IMG/VR virus record: IMGVR_UViG_3300020182_000010
Coordinates: 1 to 64,000 of that record
DNA: 64,000 nucleotides
DNA from: a virus
Reading direction: 5' to 3' (one strand)
Shown one piece after another: positions 33,280 through 41,466 of the stretch. The translations under genes and the position numbers were made by a program. Position 1 is the stretch's first letter; each line of letters begins with the position of its first letter. The notes under the pieces were generated by a model. It ran no database searches. It was not told the DNA's origin and saw nothing but the letters and a program-made list of their open reading frames with translations.

Positions 33280-36123
33280 TCATTTTGATAATAATACAGT
33301 ATTGCCTCCAATAGCAGTAGTATTAATACTCACGTGCTTCTCCCAAACATATGATTTTAAATAATTGGGGCCGCCAGCCTTGGGACCAGTGCCTGATAAT
33401 CCAATACCACCAAAAGGCTGTGTTTCTACAATTGCACCAATTTGATCTCTATTAATATAAATATTGCCAATATTAACATTGTTAATGATTTCTTCATAAA
33501 AAGATGCTATTCTGGAATGAATACTCATTGTTAACCCAAATTTTGTTGTATTGATATAGTCTATAATACTATCAAGTTCATCAACTTCATATTCATAAAC
33601 ATGTAGCAGAGGTCCAAATATTTCTTTATCAAAGTATTTTTTATAATCTGATACTAAATACGCACTTGGTGGAATTGTCAACGGCGGTAATTCAATACCA
33701 TTTCTTGATTTTGTTGCTATAAGTATTTCATTCTCTTCTAATACTGATATTCTATTTTGTATACTTCTAAAAGAATCACCGTCAATTACACGGGTGACAT
33801 CGGTATTTAAATCGTCACTGAATCCCATCTCTACAACACGAATAGCATTGGCCAACATTTTTAAAATATGATTAGAATTATCTTTTTGAACAAATAAAAA
33901 TCTTGTTGCACTACATCTTTGACCTGCACTATCAAATGCACCGAGTATAACATCCTTTACCAATTGTTCAGGTAAACATGTACTATCAGCAATCATACAA
34001 TTGATGCCGCCAGTCTCTGCAATAAACGGAATAATAGGTCCATCACGGTCAGCTAACACACGCTGAATACGCTTCGCAGTTTTATGTGAACCAGTAAATG
34101 TTATACCGTTAATTCGTTCATCTGCTACTGCAATCTCTGCATCTTCAGGATCACTAGGACATAATCTAATAGCATAGTCTGGTATTCCACATTCAAGCAT
34201 GCAACTGATTACAGTCTCGGCAACTCTAATTGTTTGTGGGGCAGATTTTGCTAGTACGGTATTACCAGTTAATAATGCTGCTATGATTGGTCCTACAAAA
34301 ATTGCAAGTGGAAAGTTCCACGGTGCAATAACCATCCACACTCCGTGTGGTTGATATGTAGTTGTATTACTTTCACCTGTATAACCTAATGTAATACCTT
34401 GATTATATAATGTTTCTGCTTGTTCTGCATAATATCTAATAAAATCTACGGCTTCACGAACTTCACTAATAGCATTAGAATATGTCTTATTTGCATTAAT
34501 AACTAGATTACTTGCGGCTTGTTCCATATGATCTTCTAAATGATTTGAATAATCAAGAACTAATTTCTTTCTTTCAGCAAACGTAGTTTTGCTCCATTCT
34601 TTTCTACCTTCGTCTAATATTGTAATACTATCATTCACTGATAATTGTGCAGGTACAATAAATTCGTAACTTTGTCTTCCTACTAGATTCTTAATCCACG
34701 CAGGATCAGTTAAATCATATCCACGACTATTTTTACGATCTGGATATAAATCTTTATATGTTGGTAGATTTTCTCGGTCTTTTTTCACTTCATTGAATGG
34801 ATCTACTAATTGTTGATTAAAAACAAAACTAGTGTTTGCTCCATTTTCTAATAATCTACGAACAAGATATGCAAGTAAATCTTTATATTCACCTACGGGC
34901 GCATACACTCTAACACTTGTATTGTATGTATTTCGTAGATATTCAAATAGTCCATTCCCCATACCATATAATTTTTGAAACTCAAATTCACCTCCTAGGG
35001 TTTCGTTGTAAAAGTATATGGCTGCCACGGTGAATGGATTATGTGTGGCATAAGCAGGTTTGATATACTTGGATAACATAATCTTTCTTGCACATGCTAG
35101 ATAACTTATGTCAGTATATTCCTTTCGTGTAAATACAGGATAGTGTAAGCCTTCTTGTTGTGCTATCTTTATTTCTGTATCCCAATATGCACCTTTGACT
35201 AAACGTATACATATTGATGTATTGAATTCTTCTGCAATATGTTCTAATGTTTCTATTGCCCAAAATGCACGTTTTTGATATGCTTGAACTGCGAATCCAA
35301 TTGTGTTATCTTTAAATTTATGTGTTGATAACAATTCTTCTAATACCATTATACTTATATCTAAACGCGATGCTTCCTCAGCATCAATAAACATTGTGGT
35401 GTTTTTATCTTCGCAAAGTCTGGCAATTGCCGCTAATTTTGGGACTAACTGATGTATTACATCAGCATGATTTCTTAACTCATATCTTGGATGAATAGCA
35501 CTTAGTTTAATACTAATGCTATCTTCAAAGTGTGCTGCAGCCTGTATATATTTTTCGTAGTATGCATTCGCATCTTCCCAATTTGTTGCTGCTTCGCCCA
35601 GCATATCAACTGAGTATGTGTATGATTTATCTACTGCAGTTTTTGCGGCTTCAATGGTTTCAGCCATTACAAATATATTACCCATTCTTTTAACAGATTC
35701 TTTAATAATCTTACGAACTGTGGGCCAACCCAATCTACTAATTAAATTATTATATGCTGCAAAACTCTGGGCATTAGTTAATACTTTGCCACACAAAGTT
35801 GCATAGAAACTATTTTGTGATAAAAGATTCCAATCAGCATTTGTTAGTTTTTCTTTAATTAATTTATCTTGTGTTTTTTTATCAGGTGTCCGTAGTAAAC
35901 ATTCACATAAAGTCATTAACGCAATGCCTTCATTGCCTGATAATTCATATGCAACCATAAGTTGATGTATCATACTAGATTCATTGAATGCAGAATTAAT
36001 TACATTTGATGTTTCTAATATTTCGGCACGGTCTTTTTTTGTAAGTCTTGCGGCAAGCATTAATTTTGGAATTAATTCTAGTTCATTCATTCTATAATAT
36101 ATATTGTGTTGATAAATTTTCAT
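33280..36123 (-). CDS. putA: bifunctional proline dehydrogenase / P5C dehydrogenase (PutA)
   Basis: 947 aa: a compact PutA without the N-terminal RHH DNA-binding domain of E. coli PutA. PRODH barrel: KLSAIHP (206-212), RLVKGAYWD (307-315), ATHNP (~359) and RRLLENGAN (422-430) with the Arg pair that binds proline. P5CDH: APWNFPLAIF, ETGGIN (Glu703), catalytic Cys737 in SAGQRCSA. All key residues present, so proline should be oxidised to P5C with electrons to FAD and the quinone pool, then to glutamate with NAD. ATG overlaps the COQ4-like stop (ATGA). A complete PutA is a rare phage accessory gene. Confidence 0.95.
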   Translation of the reverse strand: MKIYQHNIYYRMNELELIPKLMLAARLTKKDRAEILETSNVINSAFNESSMIHQLMVAYELSGNEGIALMTLCECLLRTPDKKTQDKLIKEKLTNADWNLLSQNSFYATLCGKVLTNAQSFAAYNNLISRLGWPTVRKIIKESVKRMGNIFVMAETIEAAKTAVDKSYTYSVDMLGEAATNWEDANAYYEKYIQAAAHFEDSISIKLSAIHPRYELRNHADVIHQLVPKLAAIARLCEDKNTTMFIDAEEASRLDISIMVLEELLSTHKFKDNTIGFAVQAYQKRAFWAIETLEHIAEEFNTSICIRLVKGAYWDTEIKIAQQEGLHYPVFTRKEYTDISYLACARKIMLSKYIKPAYATHNPFTVAAIYFYNETLGGEFEFQKLYGMGNGLFEYLRNTYNTSVRVYAPVGEYKDLLAYLVRRLLENGANTSFVFNQQLVDPFNEVKKDRENLPTYKDLYPDRKNSRGYDLTDPAWIKNLVGRQSYEFIVPAQLSVNDSITILDEGRKEWSKTTFAERKKLVLDYSNHLEDHMEQAASNLVINANKTYSNAISEVREAVDFIRYYAEQAETLYNQGITLGYTGESNTTTYQPHGVWMVIAPWNFPLAIFVGPIIAALLTGNTVLAKSAPQTIRVAETVISCMLECGIPDYAIRLCPSDPEDAEIAVADERINGITFTGSHKTAKRIQRVLADRDGPIIPFIAETGGINCMIADSTCLPEQLVKDVILGAFDSAGQRCSATRFLFVQKDNSNHILKMLANAIRVVEMGFSDDLNTDVTRVIDGDSFRSIQNRISVLEENEILIATKSRNGIELPPLTIPPSAYLVSDYKKYFDKEIFGPLLHVYEYEVDELDSIIDYINTTKFGLTMSIHSRIASFYEEIINNVNIGNIYINRDQIGAIVETQPFGGIGLSGTGPKAGGPNYLKSYVWEKHVSINTTAIGGNTVLLSK

Positions 36124-36662
36124 AACCGTTTACTAGCCTTACTTCTTTTAAATAGTACCTTTTCAATATACCGATTATGGCGAAGTATGTCTAAATTTAT
36201 GTCAAACATCGCACGTATTTCGCCCATTGTTTTATTTTTATAAGGGTCAAAATCCACTTGATGTATATTCTTAGTTCGACGGGTCTTACCATAAATAATA
36301 CCCATATCAAACGCTATTAGTTCTCTTTCGCCAAATCGATATATTTTTGGAAATATATTCGATGCATAGTATTTATATAATGCAACATGCCAGTTTTTTA
36401 ATGACGTTGCGTTACCCATTGTGTAACCTATAACAAATGCTTCATCTTGATTTAATAATCCTCTGCCCAATAATGCGTGAATGCAATCGTGTGATTCTAA
36501 GCATATTGCGCCTGGTAAACTAAATGGTGATTTAGGATTTTCTATTATCTTTACATACCAACTTATGTCTATCGATTCACTACCCGGTAAAGTATTCAAT
36601 ACAGAAATGAGAGTGTCATTACCGTTTTCTATTCCAGGATTCCAATCACTGTAGTGTAACAT
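36120..36662 (-). CDS. COQ4-like protein (HDxxHx11E)
   Basis: 180 aa. SHDCIHALLGRG then DE gives His58-Asp59, His62 and Glu74, the exact HDxxHx11E metal motif of the COQ4 family, followed by FVIGYTMGNA as in the COQ4 core. COQ4 acts in ubiquinone biosynthesis. Start ATG 36660-36662 lacks a strong ribosome site and comes only 20 bases after the leader terminator. The gene overlaps putA by 4 bases, so it is co-translated with the quinone-reducing proline dehydrogenase; supply of quinone for proline oxidation is the obvious inference. Not a certain family call: overall identity to COQ4 cannot be measured here. Confidence 0.72.
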   Translation of the reverse strand: MLHYSDWNPGIENGNDTLISVLNTLPGSESIDISWYVKIIENPKSPFSLPGAICLESHDCIHALLGRGLLNQDEAFVIGYTMGNATSLKNWHVALYKYYASNIFPKIYRFGERELIAFDMGIIYGKTRRTKNIHQVDFDPYKNKTMGEIRAMFDINLDILRHNRYIEKVLFKRSKASKRL

Positions 36663-36681
36663 AATAATATTTAGTCAGAAT

Positions 36682-36779
36682 AAAAAGAACCCGACTACCT
36701 AAGTAGCCGGGCCAAGTTTGCGAAGAGGACTATAGAGTGGATAATCCACCCTAAAGTACAGAGAAATCAATCTCTGCAC
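36682..36779 (-). ncRNA. structured leader RNA ending in a terminator, before COQ4-like/putA
   Basis: On the minus strand three hairpins follow each other: a 9-bp stem (36756-36779, loop TTGATT), an 8-bp stem with triloop (36736-36754 region), and a 9-bp GC stem CCCGGCTAC/GTAGTCGGG (36690-36711) with a T-rich tail. Both upper stems gain G-U pairs only in the minus RNA. Position 20 bases before the COQ4-like start suggests an attenuator or riboswitch-like element; alternatively it is only the terminator and 3' UTR of 36815-37159. Confidence 0.6.
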
Positions 36780-36814
36780 TAGTATTTAAAATAAAATGAT
36801 ATAAAGATAACTAT

Positions 36815-37159
36815 CTATAAAACTTTTTCTTGCAATAATGAATATATACACTCAATTACCTGTGTTGAAAACCCACCAACATGCCAGTCATATTCGCCCA
36901 ATGGGGTTGAAGGACATTTCCAATCATAAATTGTTGCTACAACAAATTCACGCATAAAACTTCCAGGAGCATCTTGTAATTCAACTTCAAATTCTAATGT
37001 CCACTCAACACTGACTTTGCCATCACCGGAATGGTCAGCACGATATGTTGGTTCACCAAAAGCAGCAACTATATCAGCATAAGTTGTTCTGACATATCCG
37101 CGTAGTCCAGTGCCATTGACGTTTACACTTGTATCATTTGTAACATTAATAATTTTCAT
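36815..37159 (-). CDS. conserved phage hypothetical protein (114 aa)
   Basis: 114 aa, beta-rich, with TIYDWKCPSTPLGEYDWHVGG, a pattern common to a family of phage proteins of unknown function, and 'ADIVAAFGEPTYRADHSGDG' which suggests a sensor-like fold. ATG overlaps the stop of the 48-aa gene (ATGA), both served by the promoter at 37329-37358. Confidence 0.7.
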   Translation of the reverse strand: MKIINVTNDTSVNVNGTGLRGYVRTTYADIVAAFGEPTYRADHSGDGKVSVEWTLEFEVELQDAPGSFMREFVVATIYDWKCPSTPLGEYDWHVGGFSTQVIECIYSLLQEKVL

Positions 37160-37302
37160 TGCACATCTCCTACGGTAAGATTTACTCGCTTTACACCGTT
37201 ACGCTTTCCAATATAAAAGAAAAACTTCTTTGCACTTTCATACGTTTTGAATTCTTTTGTCTTTTTAGGATAGTTGTAGTAGCCATATTCAACAGTAAAC
37301 AT
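37156..37302 (-). CDS. 48-aa small basic protein
   Basis: ATG 37300-37302; 48 codons (MFTVEYGYYNYPKKTKEFKT, then KRNGVKRVNLTVGDVQ) ending in an ATGA overlap with the 114-aa gene. Basic, Tyr/Lys-rich, no motif. GAGGAAAT upstream and the promoter 27 bases away support translation. Confidence 0.72.
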   Translation of the reverse strand: MFTVEYGYYNYPKKTKEFKTYESAKKFFFYIGKRNGVKRVNLTVGDVQ

Positions 37303-37328
37303 ATTTATTTCCTCTCAACTTATACACT

Positions 37329-37358
37329 CTTTATATAGTGATTCGTTTAAGATGTCAA
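37329..37358 (-). promoter_or_regulatory. sigma70-type early promoter with conserved spacer
   Basis: Minus strand TTGACA, 17-base spacer with ACGAATCACTA, TATAAAG. Drives the 48-aa and 114-aa genes. Confidence 0.85.
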
Positions 37359-37387
37359 GCACTAATTAAAATTTTATGACTTATAAA

Positions 37388-37477
37388 TCATAGATAAATG
37401 AATAAGCAAAGAATTGGCATTGTAATCATTACACCTGTCAATGTAACATGTACAATCGACCAGAAAACCCTTTCCAT
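37388..37477 (-). CDS. 29-aa membrane peptide (tentative)
   Basis: ATG 37475-37477 with AGAGGA eight bases upstream; 29 codons, mostly hydrophobic (VFWSIVHVTLTGVMITMPIL). Too short to call on coding signal alone; listed for its good ribosome site and membrane-like sequence. Confidence 0.35.
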   Translation of the reverse strand: MERVFWSIVHVTLTGVMITMPILCLFIYL

Positions 37478-37497
37478 TTCTAATCCTCTTCGAATTT

Positions 37498-38217
37498 TTA
37501 ATTGTTGTTGAAGTAATTTGCAGTATACTTCATTAACTGTTTTATTTGTTTTGAATCTTTAGGAAAGATATTTCTAAATCTCTGATATACAGGAAGTTCA
37601 TTTATAAACTTTTCTGGATTACGAATTGTTTCTTCTGGCGCATCTGTATCTCTAATTTCATCTGCTAAATCGTGCCCATATGCCATGAGTTCATGAGGAT
37701 CACGCAAATACATACGCATTAAATCTTGTTCTGTGCCGCCAGATTTTTTCTTCTCGACACCTTTCATATATCCACTACGATATGTCTTTAATACGTTTGG
37801 ATCAAATTTATCATATTGGTTCCAATGAATTGTTTCGTGAGCCAACATTTTCATAGCAATTTTTTTAAATGTTTCTGGTCCCCAACGGCCCTCTAAGTTT
37901 TTGGCGTGTAGAAATATTCTTACACTTTTGCCTTCTTTTGGATCCCAATCTGCTGCAGCACTAATCCATTCATCTGGATCTTTTCGTGGTGAATGGTCAG
38001 CAATAAAGTCGATAGGCAAATCATCGAAATTGTTAGCATTTAAAATCTCCTCAAGTTCATCAATATCATCACGGTCATCATTGTCAGCCAGATATTCTTG
38101 ATATTCTTTATTGGCTTCATCAATGATTTCTTCAACCTGAGAAAGAAAGTCTTCATCAGGTTGTAATCTGTTTTCTTGAATTATGATTTCATTTATTTTC
38201 ATGACAATATTTATCAT
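37498..38217 (-). CDS. putative zinc metalloprotease-like protein (HExxH)
   Basis: 239 aa. Acidic N-terminus, then AMKMLAHETIHWNQYDKF, giving the HETIH zinc motif with a downstream PHELMAYGHDL (Glu/His) possibly completing the site. No signal peptide. Such HExxH phage proteins are often unassigned and may act as anti-host proteases or be pseudo-enzymes. Start could be ATG 38215-38217 or the later MKINEII at 38202; a late motif GATAAATA overlaps the first codons. Confidence 0.6.
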   Translation of the reverse strand: MINIVMKINEIIIQENRLQPDEDFLSQVEEIIDEANKEYQEYLADNDDRDDIDELEEILNANNFDDLPIDFIADHSPRKDPDEWISAAADWDPKEGKSVRIFLHAKNLEGRWGPETFKKIAMKMLAHETIHWNQYDKFDPNVLKTYRSGYMKGVEKKKSGGTEQDLMRMYLRDPHELMAYGHDLADEIRDTDAPEETIRNPEKFINELPVYQRFRNIFPKDSKQIKQLMKYTANYFNNN

Positions 38218-38236
38218 TAATCCTAATAAATTATTA

Positions 38237-38575
38237 TTATTTCAAGTATAGTGGGCCAGTCCACTGAACTGTATAACCGCCATCAACGATATTTCCTCGA
38301 GCAGCATTACGTGCAGGAGCATTAAAACCTGCTGCTTTCAGAATATCACCACGCTTGAATTTCTTATCGTTGTCAGTGTTGACAATAAAACCCCAAACAC
38401 CATTATTGATAATCTTAATATATTTACTACCAGTCTTAACAGTAAGACGATTGTTAAACTCATTAATCATATTCTGAACATGTGTTTCAGCATCGGCAAA
38501 AGACTTACCACGAAGTAACCATTTAGCATAGTCTGCTTTGATTGTAGCGACAAGAGTATCAATTTGATTTTGCAT
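38237..38575 (-). CDS. conserved phage hypothetical protein (112 aa)
   Basis: 112 aa. N-terminal helix (IDTLVATIKADYAKWLLRGK) and a C-terminal beta part with GDILKAAGFNAPARNAARGN and TVQWTGPLYL, recurrent in marine T4-like phages. Function unknown. Own promoter 38606-38635, one of two copies identical over 44 bases. Confidence 0.72.
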   Translation of the reverse strand: MQNQIDTLVATIKADYAKWLLRGKSFADAETHVQNMINEFNNRLTVKTGSKYIKIINNGVWGFIVNTDNDKKFKRGDILKAAGFNAPARNAARGNIVDGGYTVQWTGPLYLK

Positions 38576-38605
38576 TGTGTGATCCTTTGTTTCAATCTAT
38601 ACTTA

Positions 38606-38635
38606 CTTTATATAGTGATTCGTTTAGAATGTCAA
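38606..38635 (-). promoter_or_regulatory. sigma70-type early promoter (duplicated copy 1)
   Basis: TTGACA, 17-base spacer TTCTAAACGAATCACTA, TATAAAG on the minus strand. A 44-base stretch including it (38592-38635) is identical to 38922-38965. Confidence 0.85.
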
Positions 38636-38642
38636 CCTTTTT

Positions 38643-38900
38643 TTATGATACCTCATAACCTAGTACAGTTTCTACATATCCATTGCCATACTCACCAGCA
38701 ATAGCCAATACGATCTGCTCACGTGGTTCAGTATCCATATTGTCAATCTTTGCTGCAGCACCATCGATATCATTCGAATTGATCATCCACTGTACGGCTT
38801 GGAAATCAGATAGATCATCCTCATATAGATTTGCAAGTGATGTACCTTGTGCCTCTACGAAGTAGCTAAAAGTTTCATCGATAAGTTTCTGAATAGACAT
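38643..38900 (-). CDS. small acidic hypothetical protein (85 aa)
   Basis: 85 aa, acidic (DLSDFQAVQWMINSNDIDGA, KIDNMDTEPREQIV) ending GNGYVETVLGYEVS. No motif recognised. Single-gene unit between its own promoter (38936-38965) and the promoter of the 112-aa gene. Confidence 0.7.
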   Translation of the reverse strand: MSIQKLIDETFSYFVEAQGTSLANLYEDDLSDFQAVQWMINSNDIDGAAAKIDNMDTEPREQIVLAIAGEYGNGYVETVLGYEVS

Positions 38901-38935
38901 AGAGGTTCTCTTTCTGTTTAATCAATCTATACTTA

Positions 38936-38965
38936 CTTTATATAGTGATTCGTTTAGAATGTCAA
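38936..38965 (-). promoter_or_regulatory. sigma70-type early promoter (duplicated copy 2)
   Basis: Identical core to 38606-38635, exactly 330 bp away; three bases after the terminator 38968-38992, so a new transcript starts right where the previous ends. Confidence 0.85.
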
Positions 38966-38967
38966 GT

Positions 38968-38992
38968 AAAAAGAGCGCCGAAGCGCCCTTTT
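38968..38992 (-). terminator. Rho-independent terminator with TTCG loop
   Basis: Minus strand GGGCGC-TTCG-GCGCTC followed by TTTTT. Ends the transcript of the PD-(D/E)xK-like gene. Confidence 0.88.
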
Positions 38993-39017
38993 ATTTTTTA
39001 ATCAATTGCATTTTTAC

Positions 39018-39581
39018 TCATTGCACTTCGAACAGTGTATCAATAGTAGAATGTTTTGCTTTGCCAGATTTACGTATGATATCTTTTCTTATTCTATCTT
39101 GAGTAATACGTAATCTAGGATACTTTCCAGTTTCTACAATAACACCATCAATAGTTTTGCCTGGTCTATCTAATGCAGCTCGAATTTTTCTTTCGAATAC
39201 ATCAGCAAACTCGCTTCTAAGGATGACTATCATATCTACAATTTCAATTACACCATCATATGCATCGTATGTTACAAAAATGAAATCACTATTAGTTTTT
39301 TGCTTCTTCGCTTCACTCCAGTTATCATAACTTTTAAGATCAGACGGTGTTAATCCAGTTATTGTGATATTTGCATCAGTATGTGTACTTTGTGATTTGA
39401 TTTCAATACAATGTTCTCCATTGATAATATCAGGACCTTCACCAGTATTATAACTATCTAATCCTAATACATTAAATACTACCCATTTTTCAATTTCATT
39501 GCCATACTTTCCATCACCGACGCCTTCAGCTTCCAGTACTGTGCCGATGTAGTTCTCTAGTTTAATATCAGTCAGTCTCAT
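39018..39581 (-). CDS. PD-(D/E)xK-like endonuclease
   Basis: 187 aa. GEGPDIINGEHCIEIKSQST shows the PD...ExK core: GPD near residue 50 and E-I-K (CIEIKSQ) 9-10 residues later, typical of restriction-endonuclease-like folds. N-terminal 'GKYGNEIEKWVVFNVLGLDS' and basic C-terminus. First in a row with HNH and ParB-like genes (39018-41435) and transcribed from its own promoter; DNA degradation or an anti-competitor role is inferred. Confidence 0.72.
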   Translation of the reverse strand: MRLTDIKLENYIGTVLEAEGVGDGKYGNEIEKWVVFNVLGLDSYNTGEGPDIINGEHCIEIKSQSTHTDANITITGLTPSDLKSYDNWSEAKKQKTNSDFIFVTYDAYDGVIEIVDMIVILRSEFADVFERKIRAALDRPGKTIDGVIVETGKYPRLRITQDRIRKDIIRKSGKAKHSTIDTLFEVQ

Positions 39582-39619
39582 TTTATTCCATCCATTACTC
39601 GTTATAATTATATAATTAC

Positions 39620-39648
39620 ACTATAGCATATTGTACTTTATTTGTCAA
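39620..39648 (-). promoter_or_regulatory. sigma70-type promoter
   Basis: Minus strand TTGACA, 17-base spacer, TATAGT; drives the PD-(D/E)xK-like gene. Confidence 0.7.
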
Positions 39649-39667
39649 TGCATTATATAAATCAGTT

Positions 39668-40177
39668 TTATGCGTAATTGTCAAGCCACTCTTTTGCTAA
39701 TTGAACTAACAGTGTGTTGTCTTCTATATCATTTGCAAAATCCATAATCGTAGCAATTCTTTCTACATCAGAGTTTGTATTATTTTTGTTTTCATTTAAT
39801 CTACGTGACCTAATTCGGAAGTTGTAAGGTGAATTATCACCTCCCTGTTCACGTGGTAAAATATGGTCTAAATTAGGCTCATGCATCTTATCGATTGGTT
39901 TTTGTTTGTTCTCTCCTGAACCCCAATCGTATTGATAAAAGATATTACCTACATAATATCCACGTGATTCTTCTAAATGAGTTTCAATGAACACCCAAGC
40001 CTGTTCTCTTGTCCACTTATAATCTTTTGCATACTTTCCTAGAATTTTTAACTTAAAGTATACATCTGGATCATATACATTTTCTACAAAGAATGCATAC
40101 AATTCTTTAGTATAATACGTAGATTCATCAAATCCAGTATATGGAATACGAGAAGAAATCTGGGAGTTCATTGACAT
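39668..40177 (-). CDS. HNH endonuclease
   Basis: 169 aa. Core LDHILPREQGGDNSPYNFRI has the HNH pattern DHIxPxxxGG then Asn/His residues (RLNENKNN). Upstream 'YFKLKILGKYAKDYKWTREQ' may be a specificity part. May be a free-standing homing or phage host-degradation nuclease. AGAAGG sits 10 bases upstream inside the end of the ParB-like gene; the two are two bases apart. Confidence 0.85.
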   Translation of the reverse strand: MSMNSQISSRIPYTGFDESTYYTKELYAFFVENVYDPDVYFKLKILGKYAKDYKWTREQAWVFIETHLEESRGYYVGNIFYQYDWGSGENKQKPIDKMHEPNLDHILPREQGGDNSPYNFRIRSRRLNENKNNTNSDVERIATIMDFANDIEDNTLLVQLAKEWLDNYA

Positions 40178-40178
40178 C

Positions 40179-41435
40179 TTATGCTGCCTTCTGGTCTTTA
40201 AATATTGGCATTACTGTAAAACTAGGCATTGCCTGTTCTGCAATATCGACACCTTTTACCTTGATAGATTCCCATTCAAGATTTGGACTAGTCACCCGAA
40301 CCCATTTCAATACGCCTGCAGCCCAGCGAGTTTGCAGGTCGCACAATGCATCTGACATTAATGGTGTATCACTATCGTCATTGAATGGGCCGTTGATACA
40401 AGCACGATTTGCATCTTTATAAAAACCAGTCTTATCCTTTTTTGGACACCAACGCTCAAGTGCCTCTTCGATTGCCATATCCATTACAAATTCATCAATT
40501 GAACTTGCTTGTTGAGACTTTAAAAAGTGACATACCATTTCAATCATCTGCTGTGGAATACGGTTGCGAACATTTACTGTCTGTGACGCAACAATAGATA
40601 CTGCCCGTGTAAAGATTTCAGCACCATAGCGTTCATAGTCTCGCAATGCATTAGCAATACCAGTACAAGTACGAGGTAAATTTTCTCCACCCTTCTCTAC
40701 AAACGTAATACCATACGATACTTCAACAATCTGATGAACGGCATGCGCATTTTTTACTAACGGTCCAAGATTATCAATATCTAAGTCTTCTGATTGTCGT
40801 GTCAAGTACTGTTGTACTCGGTTGCGGTACTTGTCAAACTCACTTGCTACAAGGCTTCCAATGTTTACACAGCCGTACTGTTCAACATCAACACTCAGGC
40901 TTTCAGACTGTTCAAATTCAACTGGAATGTACCGAACCCCCAAAATAATAGACGCAACGTTACGATGCTGTGCATCATTCATATAGAAACGATCCTCTAC
41001 AACCGAATAACGTGCTAATCCATTAAGTACCTTCTTTGGTTCATATACGAACAGAATATCTTCTAACAAGTGGCGTAGCATAATACCACGCTGAACTGCG
41101 TTGTTCTTGTACATCTTATCAGTTGACTTATACATTTCACGAGGACGTTCAAGTCCCATCGTCATAAGAGCAGTTTCTTCCTGCCAATTCAAATCAATGC
41201 CTAACAGGGCCTTAGACTGCTTTAATACCTTCAATACTTTGTTAACAACATAATAAAGTGAAGGGAATGGTCCCAAGTCGTCGGTAGAGATATATTCTGG
41301 GACAGACTTAATAATTTTTTGCTTTTCATCATATGACACTTCTGAAATTGGACGGCGTTCGCCTACTGGTCCAAAAATCATCGCTAAATCATTTCCCCAG
41401 AGTTGCTTGGGATCTTGTGCAAATGGTACAGACAT
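40179..41435 (-). CDS. ParB/DGQHR-like domain protein
   Basis: 418 aa; start ATG 41433-41435 (AGAGGA upstream; longer frames overlap the promoter). Central YMNDAQHRNVASIILGVRYI with VEF resembles the ParB/Srx or DGQHR-type fold (DndB, ParB), where the DGQxR loop handles nucleotides; the N-terminal helix-rich part and a C-terminal helical region are unassigned. Followed by the HNH and PD-(D/E)xK-like nucleases, so a DNA-targeting module is plausible. No nuclease motif of its own is certain. Confidence 0.6.
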   Translation of the reverse strand: MSVPFAQDPKQLWGNDLAMIFGPVGERRPISEVSYDEKQKIIKSVPEYISTDDLGPFPSLYYVVNKVLKVLKQSKALLGIDLNWQEETALMTMGLERPREMYKSTDKMYKNNAVQRGIMLRHLLEDILFVYEPKKVLNGLARYSVVEDRFYMNDAQHRNVASIILGVRYIPVEFEQSESLSVDVEQYGCVNIGSLVASEFDKYRNRVQQYLTRQSEDLDIDNLGPLVKNAHAVHQIVEVSYGITFVEKGGENLPRTCTGIANALRDYERYGAEIFTRAVSIVASQTVNVRNRIPQQMIEMVCHFLKSQQASSIDEFVMDMAIEEALERWCPKKDKTGFYKDANRACINGPFNDDSDTPLMSDALCDLQTRWAAGVLKWVRVTSPNLEWESIKVKGVDIAEQAMPSFTVMPIFKDQKAA

Positions 41436-41466
41436 AGTATTATTCCTCTTCTCTAACTTATACACT

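Noticed and set aside
38208-38215. GATAAATA motif at the start of the HExxH gene as a late promoter
   Set aside because: It would give a nearly leaderless transcript and overlaps the start codon region; kept as a comment only.
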